From NCBI GenBank assembly GCA_030386875.1, contig CM059560.1, forward strand, positions 45,736,757-45,800,756: a stretch of DNA of 64,000 nucleotides, in the 5' to 3' direction. This document shows positions 24,274 to 37,283 of this stretch, in pieces; the first letter of the stretch is position 1; every line of letters begins with the position of its first letter. Below the pieces are notes generated by a model. The model was not told the origin of the DNA. It searched no databases and was given only the letters and a program-made list of their open reading frames with translations. The stretch comes from Morinoia aosen (lineage: Eukaryota > Arthropoda > Malacostraca > Amphipoda > Talitridae). The position numbers and the translations under genes were made by a program.

Positions 24274-27200
24274 TGTACTCCTTTGTACGTTCTGGAGATA
24301 TTTCCTGTACTCCCTTGTGCGCTGTAGAGATACCTTCTGTACTCCTTTTTGCGCTGTAGAGATACCTTCTGTACTCCTTTGTACGCTGTAGAGATACCTT
24401 CTCTACTCCTTTGTGCGCTGTAGAGATACCTTCTGTACTCCTTTGTACGCTGTAGAGATACCTCGTGTACTCCTTTGTACGTTCTAGAGATATTTCCTGT
24501 ACTCCTTTGTGCGCTGTAGAGATACCTTCTGTACTCCTTTGTGCGCTGTAGAGATACCTTCTGTACTCCTTTGTGCGCTGTAGAGATACCTTCTGTACTC
24601 CTTTGTACGCTGTAGAGATACCTTCTGTACTCCTTTGTGCGCTGTAGAGATACCTTCTGTACTCCTTTGTACGCTGAAGAGATACCTCGTGTACTCCTTT
24701 GTACGTTCTAGAGATATTTCCTGTACTCCTTTGTGCGCTGTAGAGATACCTTCTGTACTCCTTTGTGCGCTGTAGAGATACCTTCTGTACTCCTTTGTGC
24801 GCTGTTGAGATACTTTCTGTACTCCTTTGTACGCTGTAGAGATACCTTCTGTACTCCTTTGTGCGCTGTAGAGATACCTTCTGTAATCTTTTGTACGCTG
24901 TAGAGATACCTCGTGTACTCCTTTGTACGTTCTAGAGATATTTCCTGTACTCCTTTGTGCGCTGTAGAGATACTTTCTGTACTCCTTTGTGCGCTGTACA
25001 GATACCTTCTGTACTCCTTTGTGCGCTGTAGAGATACCTTCTGTACTCCTTTGTGCGCTGTAGAGATACCTTCTGTACTCCTTTGTACGCTGTAGAGATA
25101 CCTTCTGTACTCCTTTGTGCGCTGTAAAGATACCTTCTGTACTCCTTTGTACGCTGTAGAGATACCTCGTGTACTCCTTTGTACGTTCTAGAGATATTTC
25201 CTGTACTCCTTGGTGCGCTGTAGAGTTACCTTCTGTACTCCTTTGTGCGCTGTAGAGATACCTTCTGTACTCCTTTGTGCGCTGTAGAGATACCTTCTGT
25301 ACTCCTTTGTACGCTCTAGAGATACCTTCTGTACTCCTTTGTGCGCTGTAGAGATACCTTCTGTCCTCCTTTGTGCGCTGTAGAGATACCTTCTGTACTC
25401 CTTTGTACGCTGTATAGATACCTCGTGTACTCCTTTGTACGTTCTAGAGATATTTCCTGTACTCCTTTGTGCGCTGTAGAGATACCTTCTGTACTCCTTT
25501 GTGCGCTGTAGAGATACCTTTTGTACTCCTTTGTGCGCTGTAGAGATACCTTCTGTACTCCTTTGTACGCTGTATAGATACCTTCTGTACTCCTTTGTGC
25601 GCTGTAGAGATACCTTCTGTACTCCTTTGTACGCTGTAGAGATACCTCGTGTACTCCTTTGTACGTTCTAGATTTATTTCCTGTACTCCTTTGTGCGCTG
25701 TAGAGATACCTTCTGTACTTCTTTGTGCGCTGTAGAGATACCTTCTGTACTCCTTTGTACGCTGTATAGATACCTCGTGTACTCCTTTGTACGTTCTAGA
25801 GATATTTCCTGTACTCCTTTGTGCGCTGTAGAGATACCTTCTGTACTCCTTTGTGCGCTGTAGAGATACCTTCTGTACTCCTTTGTGCGCTGTAGAGATA
25901 CCTCGTGTACTCCTTTGTACGCTGTAGAGATACCTTCTGTACTCCTTTGTACGCTGTAGAGATACCTCGTATACTCCTTTGTGCGCTGTAGAGATACCTT
26001 CTGTACTCCTTTGTGCGCTGTAGAGATACCTTCTGTACTCCTTTGTGCGCTGTAGAGATACCTTCTGTACTCCTTTGTGCGCTGTAGAGATACCTTCTGT
26101 ACTCCTTTGTGCGCTGTAGAGATACCTTTTGTACTCCTTTGTGCGCTGTAGAGATACCTTCTGTACTCCTTTGTGCGCTGTAGAGATACCTTCTGTACTC
26201 CTTTGTGCGCTGTAGAGATACCTCGTGTACTCCTTTGTACGCTGTAGAGATACCTTCTGTACTCCTTTGTGCGCTGTAGAGATACCTTCTGTACTCCTTT
26301 GAACGCTGTAGAGATACCTTCTGTACTCCTTTGTGCGATGTAGAGATACCTCGTGTACTCCTTTGTACGTTCTAGAGATATTTCCTGTACTCCTTTGTGC
26401 GCTGTAGAGATTCCTTCTGTACTCCTTTGTGCGCTGTAGAGATACCTTCTGTACTCCTTTGTGCGCTGTAGAGATACCTTCTGTACTCCTTTGTGCGCTG
26501 TAGAGATACCTTCTGTACTCCTTTGTGCGCTGTAGAGATACCTCGTGTACTCCTTTGTACGTTCTAGAGATATTTCCTGTACTCCTTTGTGCGCTGTAGA
26601 GATACCTTTTGTACTCCTTTGTGCGCTGTAGAGATACCTTCTCTACTCCTTTGCGCGCTGTAGAGATACCTTCTGTACTCCTTTTTACGCTGTAGAGATA
26701 CCTTCTGTACTCCTTTGTGCGCTGTAGAGATACCTTCTGTACTCCTTTGTACGCTGTAGAGATACCTCGTGTACTCCTTTGTACGTTCTAGAGATATTTC
26801 CTGTACTCCTTTGTGCGCTGTAGAGATACCTTCTGTACTCCTTTGTGCGCTGTAGAGATACCTTCTGTACTCCTTTGTGCGCTGTAGAGATACCTTCTGT
26901 ACTCCTTTATGCGCTGTAGAGATACCTTCTGTACTCCTTTGTACGCTGTAGAGATACCTTCTGTACTCCTTTGTGCGCTGTAGAGATACCTTCTGTACTC
27001 CTTTGTGCGCTGTAGAGATACCTTCTGTACTTCTTTGTATGCTGTAGAGATACCTCGTGTACTCCTTTGTACGTTCTAGAGATATTTCCTGTACTCCTTT
27101 GAGCGCTGTAGAGATACCTTCTGTACTCCTTTGTGCGCTGTAGAGATACCTTCTGTACTCCTTCGTGCGCTGTAGAGATACCTTCTGTACTCCTTTGTAC

Positions 27201-27761
27201 GCTGTAGAGATACCTTCTGTACTCCTTTGTGCGCTGTAGAGATACCTTCTGTACTCCTTTGTACGCTGTAGAGATACCTCGTGTACTCCTTTGTACGTTC
27301 TAGAGATATTTCCTGTACTCCTTTGTGCGCTGTAGAGATACCTTCTGCACTCCTTTGTGCGCTGTAGAGATACCTTCTGTACTCCTTTGTGCGCTGTAGA
27401 GATACCTTCTGTACTCCTTTGTACGCTGTAGAGATACCTTCTGTACTCCTTTGTGCGCTGTAGAGATACCTTCTGTACTCCTTTGTACGCTGTAGAGATA
27501 CCTCGTGTACTCCTTTGTACGTTCTAGAGATATTTCCTGTACTCCTTTGTGCGCTGTAGAGATACCTTCTGTACTCCTTTGTGCGCTGTAAAGATACCTT
27601 CTGTACTCCTTTGTGCGCTGTAGAGATACCTTCTGTACTCCTTTGTACGCTGTAGAGATACCTTCTGTACTCCTTTGTGCGCTGTAGAGATACCTTCTGT
27701 ACTCCTTTGTACGCTGTAGACATACCTTCTGTACTCCTTTGTACGCTGTAGAGATACCTCG
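24274..27761. repeat. Block T copy 2, about 3.5 kb
   Basis: D spacings 192, 224, 224, 256, 256, 224, 128, 576, 192, 224, 288, 224, 224, 256. Against copy 1, the first interval is one monomer shorter, the 512-bp interval is two longer and one 288-bp interval is two shorter. Displacement is 12,729 bp over 24.5-25.8 kb. TGTAATCTTTTG, GTACAG, GAGTTACC, GCTGTATAG and TCTAGATTTATTTCC (25667) are all present. GCTCTAGAG at 25315 and CTTGGTGCG near 25211 are private. Confidence 0.88.
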
Positions 27762-27953
27762 TGTACTCCTTTGTACGTTCTAGAGATTTTTCCTGTACTC
27801 CTTTGTGCGCTGTAGAGATACCTTCTGTACTCCTTTGTGCGCTATAGAGATACCTTCTGTACTCCTTTTTGCGCTGTAGAGATACCTTCTGTACTCCTTT
27901 GTGCGCTGTAGAGATACCTTCTGTACTCCTTTGTGCGCTGTAGAGATACCTCG

Positions 27954-30128
27954 TGTACTCCTTTGTACGTTCTAGAGATATTTCCTGTACTCCTTTGTGC
28001 GCTGTAGAGATACCTTCTGTACTCCTTTGTGCGCTGTAGAGATACCTTCTGTACTCCTTTGCGCGCTGTAGAGATACCTTCTGTACTCCTTTTTACGCTG
28101 TAGAGATACCTTCTGTACTCCTTTGTGCGCTGTAGAGATACCTTCTGTACTCCTTTGTACGCTGTAGAGATACCTCGTGTACTCCTTTGTACGTTCTAGA
28201 GATATTTCCTGTACTCCTTTGTGCGCTGTAGAGATACCTTCTGTACTCCTTTGTGCGCTGTAGAGATACCTTCTGTACTCCTTTGTGCGCTGTAGAGATA
28301 CCTTCTGTACTCCTTTGTGCGCTGTAGAGATACCTTCTGTACTCCTTTGTACGCTGTAGAGATACCTTCTGTACTCCTTTGTGCGCTGTAGAGATACCTT
28401 CTGTACTCCTTTGTGCGCTGTAGAGATACCTTCTGTACTTCTTTGTACGCTGTAGAGATACCTCGTGTACTCCTTTGTACGTTCTAGAGATATTTCCTGT
28501 ACTCCTTTGTGCGCTGTAGAGATACCTTCTGTACTCCTTTGTGCGCTGTAGAGATACCTTCTGTACTCCTTTGTGCGCTGTAGAGATACCTTCTGTACTC
28601 CTTTGTACGCTGTAGAGATACCTTCTGTACTCCTTTGTGCGCTGTAGAGATACCTTCTGTACTCCTTTGTACGCTGTAGAGATACCTCGTGTACTCCTTT
28701 GTACGTTCTAGAGATATTTCCTGTACTCCTTTGTGCGCTGTAGAGATACCTTCTGCACTCCTTTGTGCGCTGTAGAGATACCTTCTGTACTCCTTTGTGC
28801 GCTGTAGAGATACCTTCTGTGCTCCTTTGTACGCTGTAGAGATACCTTCTGTACTCCTTTGTGCGCTGTAGAGATACCTTCTGTACTCCTTTGTACGCTG
28901 TAGAGATACCTCGTGTACTCCTTTGTGCGCTGTAGAGATACCTTCTGTACTCCTTTGTACGCTGTAGAGATACCTCGTGTACTCCTTTGTACGTTCTAGA
29001 GATATTTCCTGTACTCCTTTGTGCGCAGTAGAGATACCTTCTGTACTCCTTTGTGCGCTGTAAAGATACCTTCTGTACTCCTTTGTGCGCTGTAGAGATA
29101 CCTTCTGTACTCCTTTGTACGCTGTAGAGATACCTTCTGTACTCCTTTGTGCGCTGTAGAGATACCTTCTGTACTCCTTTGTACGCTGTAGACATACCTT
29201 CTGTACTCCTTTGTACGCTGTAGAGATACTTCGTGTACTCCTTTGTACGTTCTAGAGATTTTTCCTGTACTCCTTTGTGCGCTGTAGAGATACCTTTTGT
29301 ACTCCTTTGTGCGCTATAGAGATACCTTCTGTACTCCTTTTTGCGCTGTAGAGATACCTTCTGTACTCCTTTGTACGCTGTAGAGATACCTTCTGTACTC
29401 CTTTGTGCGCTGTAGAGATACCTTCTGTACTCCTTTGTACGCTGTAGGGATACCTTCTGTACTCCTTTGTACGCTGTAGAGATACCTCGTGTACTCCTTT
29501 GTACGTTCTAGAGATATTTCCTGTACTCCCTTGTGCGCTGTAGAGATACCTTCTGTACTCCTTTGTGCGCTGTAGAGATACCTTCTGTACTCCTTTGTAC
29601 GCTGTAGAGATACCTTCTGTACTCCTTTGTGCGCTGTAGAGATACCTTCTGTACTCTTTTGTGTGCTGTAGAGATACCTTCTGTACTCCTTTGTACGCTG
29701 TAGAGATACCTCGTGTACTCCTTTGTACATTCTAGAGATATTTCCTGTACTCCTTTGTGCGCTGTAGAGATACCTTCTGTACTCCTTTGTGCGCTGTAGA
29801 GATACCTTCTGTACTCCTTTGTGCGCTGTAGAGATACCTTCTGTACTCCTTTGTACGCTGTAGAGATACCTTCTGTACTCCTTTGTGCGCTGTAGAGATA
29901 CCTTCTGTACTCCTTTGTACGCTGTAGAGTTACCTCGTGTACTCCTTTGTACGTTCTAGAGATATTTCCTGTACTCCTTTGTGCGCTGTAGAGATACCTT
30001 CTGTACTCCTTTGTGCGCTGTAGAGATACCTTCTGTACTCCTTTGTGCGCTGTAGAGATACCTTCTGTACTCCTTTGACGCTGTAGAGATACCTTCTGTA
30101 CTCCTTTGTACGCTGTAGAGATACTTCG
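27954..30128. repeat. Block S copy 3, 2,175 bp
   Basis: The ten D positions match copies 1 and 2 with every interval equal and total length equal to the base. It directly follows a partial copy of the same block (26.5-27.8 kb) from which it is separated by a shortened 192-bp interval. GTAGACATACC lies near 29191 and TACATTCTAG at 29731. Private changes are CTGTGCTCC near 28818, GCGCAGTAG near 29026 and GTGTGCTG near 29663. Confidence 0.9.
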
Positions 30129-31984
30129 TGTACTCCTTTTTACGTTCTAGAGATATTTCCTGTACTCCTTTGTGCGCTGTAGAGATACCTTCTGTACTCC
30201 TTTGTGCGCTGTAGAGATACCTTTTGTACTCCTTTGTGCGCTGTAGAGATACCTTCTGTACTCCTTTGTGCGCTGTAGAGATACCTTCTGTACTCCTTTG
30301 TGCGCTGTAGAGATACCTCGTGTACTCCTTTGTACGCTGTAGAGATACCTTCTGTACTCCTTTGTGCGCTGTAGAGATACCTTCTGTACTCCTTTGAACG
30401 CTGTAGAGATACCTTCTGTACTCCTTTGTGCGCTGTAGAGATACCTCGTGTACTCCTTTGTACGTTCTAGAGATATTTCCTGTACTCCTTTGTGCGCTGT
30501 AGAGATACCTTCTGTACTCCTTTGTGCGCTGTAGAGATACCTTCTGTACTCCTTTGTGCGCTGTAGAGATACCTTCTGTACTCCTTTGTGCGCTGTAGAG
30601 ATACCTTCTGTACTCCTATGTACGCTGTAGAGATACCTTCTGTACTCCTTTGTGCGCTGTAGAGATACCTTCTGTACTCCTTTGTGCGCTGTAGAGATAC
30701 CTTCTGTACTTCTTTGTACGCTGTAGAGATACCTCGTGTACTCCTTTGTACGTTCTGGAGATATTTCCTGTACTCCTTTGTGCGCTGTAGAGATACCTTC
30801 TGTACTCCTTTGTGCGCTGTAGAGATACCTTCTGTACTCCTTTGTGCGCTGTAGAGATACCTTCTGTACTCCTTTGTACGCTGTAGAGATACCTTCTGTA
30901 CTCCTTTGTGCGCTGTAGAGATACCTTCTGTACTCCTTTGTACGCTGTAGAGATACCTCGTGTACTCCTTTGTACGTTCTAGAGATATTTCCTGTACTCC
31001 TTTGTGCGCTGTAGAGATACCTTCTGCACTCCTTTGTGCGCTGTGGAGATACCTTCTGTTCTCCTTTGTGCGCTGTAGAGATACCTTCTGTACTCCTTTG
31101 TACGCTGTAGAGATACCTTCTGTACTCCTTTGTGCGCTGTAGAGATACCTTCTGTACTCCTTTGTACGCTGTAGAGATACCTCGTGTACTCCTTTGTGCG
31201 CTGTAGAGATACCTTCTGTACTCCTTTGTACGCTGTAGAGATACCTCGTGTACTCCTTTGTACGTTCTAGAGATATTTCCTGTACTCCTTTGTGCGCTGT
31301 AGAGATACCTTCTGTACTCCTTTGTGCGCTGTAAAGATACCTTCTGTACTCCTTTGTGCGCTGTAGAGATACCTTCTGTACTCCTTTGTACGCTGTAGAG
31401 ATACCTTCTGTACTCCTTTGTGCGCTGTAGAGATACCTTCTGTACTCCTTTGTACGCTGTAGAGATACCTTCTGTACTCCTTTGTACGCTGTAGAGATAC
31501 CTCGTGTACTCCTTTGTACGTTCTAGAGATATTTCCTGTACTCCTTTGTGCGCTGTAGAGATACCTTCTGTACTCCTTTGTGCGCAATAGAGATACCTTC
31601 TGTACTCCTTTTTGCGCTGTAGAGATACCTTCTGTACTCCTTTGTACGCTGTAGAGATACCTTCTGTACTCCTTTGTGCGCTGTAGAGATACCTTCTGTA
31701 CTCCTTTGTACGCTGTAGAGATGCCTTCTGTACTCTTTTGTACGCTGTAGAGATACCTCGTGTACTCCTTTGTACGTTCTAGAGATATTTCCTGTACTCC
31801 CTTGTGCGCTGTAGAGATACCTTCTGTACTCCTTTGTGCGCTGTAGAGATACCTTCTGTACTCCTTTGTACGCTGTAGAGATACCTTCTGTACTCCTTTG
31901 TGCGCTGTAGAGATACCTTCTGTACTCTTTTGTGCGCTGTAGAGATACCTTCTGTACTCCTTTGTACGCTGTAGAGATACCTCG
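28690..31984. repeat. Block W copy 2, about 3.3 kb
   Basis: Matches 20469-23729. It overlaps the right part of block S copy 3 and continues through Q5 to the TCTGGA D at 30754 and on to 32002. Private changes are CCTATGTACG near 30618, CTGTTCTCC near 31059, GATGCC near 31722 and a CTCTTTTGTACGC near 31734. Confidence 0.88.
30072..30151. repeat. Deletion cassette Q5
   Basis: Deletion at 30077/30078, TTTTTACG D at 30146 and TTTGAACGC at 30396, with the usual 69- and 319-bp offsets. It ends block S copy 3 with the same 191-bp interval as Q1 and Q2. The next D (30466) lies 70 bp after GAACGC. Confidence 0.92.
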
Positions 31985-33109
31985 TGTACTCCTTTGTACG
32001 TTCTAGAGATATTTCCTGTACTCCTTTGTGCGCTGTAGAGATACCTTCTGTACTCCTTTGTGCGCTGTAGAGATACCTTCTGTACTCCTTTGTACGCTGT
32101 AGAGATACCTTCTGTACTCCTTTGTGCGCTGTAGAGATACCTTCTGTACTCCTTTGTACGCTGTAGAGATACCTCGTGTACTCCTTTGTACGTTCTAGAG
32201 ATATTTCCTGTACTCCTTTGTGCGCTGTAGAGATACCTTCTGTACACCTTTGTGCGCTGTAGAGAAACCTTCAGTACACCTTTGTGCGCTGTAGAGATAC
32301 TTTCTGTACTCCTTTGTACGCTGTAGAGATACCTTCTGTACTCCTTTGTGCGCTGTAGAGATACCTTCTGTACTCCTTTGTACGCTGTAGAGATACCTCG
32401 TGTACTCTTTTGTACGTTCTAGAGATATTTCCTTTACTCCTTTGTGCGCTGTAGAGATACTTTCTGTACTCCTTTGTGCGCTGTAGAGATACCTTCTGTA
32501 CTCCTTTGTGCGCTGTAGAGATACCTTCTGTACTATTTGTGCGCTGTAGAGATACCTTCTGTACTCCTTTGTACGCTGTAGAGATACCTTCTGTAGTCCT
32601 TTGTGCGCTGTAGAGATACCTTCTGTATTCCTTTGTACGCTGTAGAGATACCTCGTGTACTCCTTTGTACGTTCTAGAGATATTTCCTGTACTCCTTTGT
32701 GCGCTGTAGAGTTACCTTCTGTACTCCTTTGTGCGCTGTAGAGATACCTTCTGTACTCCTTTGTGCGCTGTAGAGATACCTTCTGTAATCCTTTGTACGC
32801 TGTAGAGATACCTTCTGTACTCCTTTGTGCGCTGTAGAGATACCTTCTGTACTCCTTTGTGCGCTGTAGAGATACCTTCTGTACTCCTTTGTACGCTGTA
32901 GAGATACCTCGTGTACTCCTTTGTACGTTCTAGAGATATTTCCTGTACTCCTTTGTGCGCTGTAGAGATACCTTCTGTACTCCTTTGTGCGCTGTAGAGA
33001 TACCTTCTGTACTCCTTTGTGCGCTGTAGAGATACCTTCTGTACTCCTTTGTACGCTGTAGAGATACCTTCTGTACTCCTTTGTGCGCTGTAGAGATACC
33101 TTCTGTACT

Positions 33110-33189
33110 CCTTTGACGCTGTAGAGATACCTTCTGTACTCCTTTGTACGCTGTAGAGATACTTCGTGTACTCCTTTTTACGTTCTAGA
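33110..33189. repeat. Deletion cassette Q6
   Basis: Deletion at 33115/33116, TTTTTACG D at 33184, TTTGAACGC at 33434. The interval before the D is 255 bp (eight monomers), longer than in Q1-Q5 and shared only with Q7, so Q6 and Q7 form a pair. Confidence 0.92.
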
Positions 33190-34414
33190 GATATTTCCTG
33201 TACTCCTTTGTGCGCTGTAGAGATACCTTCTGTACTCCTTTGTGCGCTGTAGAGATACCTTTTGTACTCCTTTGTGCGCTGTAGAGATACCTTCTGTACT
33301 CCTTTGTGCGCTGTAGAGATACCTTCTGTACTCCTTTGTGCGCTTTAGAGATACCTCGTGTACTCCTTTGTACGCTGTAGAGATACCTTCTGTACTCCTT
33401 TGTGCGCTGTAGAGATACCTTCTGTACTCCTTTGAACGCTGTAGAGATACCTTCTGTACTCCTTTGTGCGCTGTAGAGATACCTCGTGTACTCCTTTGTA
33501 CGTTCTAGAGATATTTCCTGTACTCCTTTGTGCGCTGTAGAGATTCCTTCTGTACTCCTCTGTGCGCTGTAGAGAGACCTTCTGTACTCCTTTGTGCGCT
33601 GTAGAGATACCTTCTGTACTCCTTTGTGCGCTGTAGAGATACCTTCTGTACTTCTTTGTGCGCTGTAGAGATACCTCGTGTACTCCTTTGTACGTTCTAG
33701 AGATATTTCCTGTACTCCTTTGTGCGCTGTAGAGATACCTTCTGTACTCCTTTGTGCGCTGTAGAGATGCCTTCTGTACTCCTTTGCGCGCTGTAGAGAT
33801 ACCTTCTGTACTCCTTTGTACGCTGTAGAGATACCTTCTGTACTCCTTTGTGCGCTGTAGAGATACCTTCTGTACTCCTTTGTACGCTGTAGAGATACCT
33901 CGTGTACTCCTTTGTACGTTCTAGAGGTATTTCCTGTACTCCTTTGTGCGCTGTAGAGATACCTTCTGTACTCCTTTGTGCGCTGTAGAGATACCTTCTG
34001 TACTCCTTTGTGCGCTGTAGAGATACCTCCTGTACTCCTTTGTGCGCTGTAGAGATACCTTCTGTACTCCTTTGTACGCTGTAGAGATACCTTCTGTACT
34101 CCTTTGTGCGCTGTAGAGATACCTTCTGTACTCCTTTGTACGCTGTAGAGATACCTCGTGTACTCCTTTGTACGTTCTAGAGATATTTCCTGTACTCCTT
34201 TGTGCGCTGTAGAGATACCTTCTGTACTCCTTTGTGCGCTATAGAGATACCTTCTGTACTCCTTTGTGCGCTGTAGAGATACCTTCTGTACTCCTTTGTA
34301 CGCTGTAGAGATTCCTTCTGTACTCCTTTGTGCGCTGTAGAGATACCTTCTGTACTCCTTTGTGCGCTGTAGAGATACCTTCTGTTCTCCTTTGTACGCT
34401 GTAGAGATACCTCG

Positions 34415-35694
34415 TGTACTCCTTTGTACGTTCTAGAGATATTTCCTGTACTCCTTTGTGCGCTGTAGAGATACCTTCTGTACTCCTTTGTGCGCTGTAG
34501 AGATACCTTCTGTACTCCTTTGTGCGCTGTAGAGATACCTTCTGTACTCCTTTGTACGCTGTAGAGATACCTTCTGTACTCCTTTGTGCGCTGTAGAGAT
34601 ACCTTCTGTACTCCTTTGTACGCTGTAGAGATACCTCGTGTACTCCTTTGTACGTTCTAGAGATATTTCCTGTACTCCTTTGTGCGCTGTAGAGATACCT
34701 TCTGTACTCCTTTGTGCGCTGTAGAGATACCTTCTGTACTCCTTTGTGCGCTGTAGAGATACCTTCTGTACTCCTTTGTACGCTGTAGAGAACCCTTCTG
34801 TACTCCTTTGTGCGCTGTAGAGATACCTTCTGTACTCCTTTGTACGCTGTAGAGATACCTCGTGTACTCCTTTGTACGTTCTAGAGATATTTCCTGTACT
34901 CCTTTGTGCGCTGTAGAGATACCTTCTGTACTCCTTTGTGCGCTGTAGAGATACCTTCTGTACTCCTTTGTACGCTGTAGAGATACCTTCTGTACTCCTT
35001 TGTGCGCTGTAGAGATACCTTCTGTACTCCTTTGTACGCCGTAGAGATACCTCGTGTACTCCTTTGTACGTTCTAGAGATATTTCCTGTACTCCTTTGTG
35101 CGCTGTAGAGATACCTTCTGTACTCCTTTGTGCGCTGTAGAGATACCTTCTGTACTCCTTTGTGCGCTGTTGAGATACCTTCTGTACTCCTTTGTGCGCT
35201 GTAGAGATACCTTCTGTACTCCTTTGTGCGCTGTAGAGATACCTTCTGTACTCCTTTGTGCGCTGTAGAGATACCTTCTGTACTCCTTTGTGCGCTGTAG
35301 AGATACCTTCTGTACTCCTTTGTACGCTGTAGAGATACCTCGTGTACTCCTTTGTGCGCTGTAGAGATACCTTCTGTACTCCTTTGTGCGCTGTTGAGAT
35401 ACCTTCTGTACTCCTTTGTGCGCTGTAGAGATACCTTCTGTACTCCTTAGTGCGCTGTAGAGATACCTTCTGTACTCCTTTGTGCGCTGTAGAGATACCT
35501 TCTGTACTCCTTTGTGCGCTGTAGAGATACCTTCTGTACTCCTTTGTGCGCTGTAGAGATACCTCATGTACTCCTTTGTACGCTGTAGAGAGACCTTCTG
35601 CACTCCTTTGTACGCTGTAGAGATACCTCGTGTACTCCTTTGTGCGCTGTAGAGATACCTTCTGTACTCCTTTGTACGCTGTAGAGATACCTCG
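34415..35694. repeat. Block R copy 2, 1,280 bp
   Basis: D at 34432, 34656, 34880 and 35072, then 640 bp without D. GAACCC, two GTTGAG monomers, CCTTAGTGCG and CCTCATG are all present as in copies 1 and 3. A GAGAGACC change near 35592 is private. Confidence 0.9.
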
Positions 35695-36270
35695 TGTACT
35701 CCTTTGTACGTTCTAGAGATATTTCCTGTACTCCTTTGTGCGCTGTAGAGATACCTTCTGTACTCCTTTGTACGCTGTAGAGATACCTTCTGTACTCCTT
35801 TGTACGCTGTAGAGATACCTCGTGTACTCCTTTGTACGTTCTAGAGATATTTCCTGTACTCCCTTGTGCGCTGTAGAGATACCTTCTGTACTCCTTTGTG
35901 CGCTGTAGAGATACCTTCTGTACTCCTTTGTACGCTGTAGAGATACCTTCTGTACTCCTTTGTGCGCTGTAGAGATACCTTCTGTACTCTTTTGTGCGCT
36001 GTAGAGATACCTTCTGTACTCCTTTGTACGCTGTAGAGATACCTCGTGTACTCCTTTGTACGTTCTAGAGATATTTCCTGTACTCCTTTGTGCGCTGTAG
36101 AGATACCTTCTGTACTCCTTTGTGCGCTGTAGAGATACCTTCTGTACTCCTTTGTGCGCTGTAGAGATACCTTCTGTACTCCTTTGTACGCTGTAGAGAT
36201 ACCTTCTGTACTCCTTTGTGCGCTGTAGAGATACCTTCTGTACTCCTTTGTACGCTGTAGAGATACCTCG
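35695..36270. repeat. Link between blocks Z copy 1 and copy 2
   Basis: D at 35712, 35840 and 36064 with spacings 128, 224 and 224. The CCCTTGTGCG and CTCTTTTGTGCG variants near 35860 and 35990 match the same pair in blocks S and W (for example near 31799 and 31927), so this link derives from that family. Confidence 0.8.
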
Positions 36271-37203
36271 TGTACTCCTTTGTACGTTCTAGAGATATTT
36301 CCTGTACTCCTTTGTGCGCTGTAGAGATACCTTCTGTACTCCTTTGTGCGCTGTAGAGATACCTTCTGTACACCTTTGTGCGCTGTAGAGATACTTTCTG
36401 TACTCCTTTGTACGCTGTAGAGATACCTTCTGTACTCCTTTGTGCGCTGTAGAGATACCTTCTGTACTCCTTTGTACGCTGTAGAGATACCTCGTGTACT
36501 CCTTTGTACGTTCTAGAGATATTTCCTGTACTCCTTTGTGCGCTGTAGAGATACTTTCTGTACTCCTTTGTGCGCTGTAGAGATACCTTCTGTACTCCTT
36601 TGTGCGCTGTAGAGATACCTTCTGTACTATTTGTGCGCTGTAGAGATACCTTCTGTACTCCTTTGTACGCTGTAGAGATACCTTCTGTACTCCTTTGTGC
36701 GCTGTAGAGATACCTTCTGTATTCCTTTGTACGCTGTAGAGATACCTCGTGTACTCCTTTGTACGTTCTAGAGATATTTCCTGTACTCCTTTGTGCGCTG
36801 TAGAGTTACCTTCTGTACTCCTTTGTGCGCTGTAGAGATACCTTCTGTACTCCTTTGTGCGCTGTAGAGATACCTTCTGTACTCCTTTGTACGCTGTAGA
36901 GATACCTTCTGTACTCCTTTGTGCGCTGTAGAGATACCTTCTGTACTCCTTTGTGCGCTGTAGAGATACCTTCTGTACTCCTTTGTACGCTGTAGAGATA
37001 CCTCGTGTACTCCTTTGTACGTTCTAGAGATATTTCCTGTACTCCTCTGTGCGCTGTAGAGATACCTTCTGTACTCCTTTGTGCGCTGTAGAGATACCTT
37101 CTGTACTCCTTTGTGCGCTGTAGAGATACCTTCTGTACTCCTTTGTACGCTGTAGAGATACCTTCTGTACTCCTTTGTGCGCTGTAGAGATACCTTCTGT
37201 ACT

Positions 37204-37283
37204 CCTTTGACGCTGTAGAGATACCTTCTGTACTCCTTTGTACGCTGTAGAGATACTTCGTGTACTCCTTTTTACGTTCTAGA
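37204..37283. repeat. Deletion cassette Q7, right flank deleted
   Basis: Deletion at 37209/37210 and TTTTTACG D at 37278, 69 bp apart. It is the only Q copy without TTTGAACGC 319 bp downstream, because of the ten-monomer loss in this copy of block Z. Confidence 0.92.

Larger units (their letters stand above)
32177..35694. repeat. Block Z copy 1, about 3.5 kb
   Basis: D spacings 224, 255, 256, 255, 320, 192, 224, 256, 256, 224, 224, 192, 640. The two 255s come from the TACTATTTG deletion near 32535 and the Q6 deletion at 33115. Further marks are TACACC (near 32278), TTTGAACGC (33434), GATGCC with TTTGCGCGC (33769-33790), TCTAGAGGTATTTCC (33920) and GAACCC (near 34791). The right end is block R copy 2. 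Confidence 0.9.
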
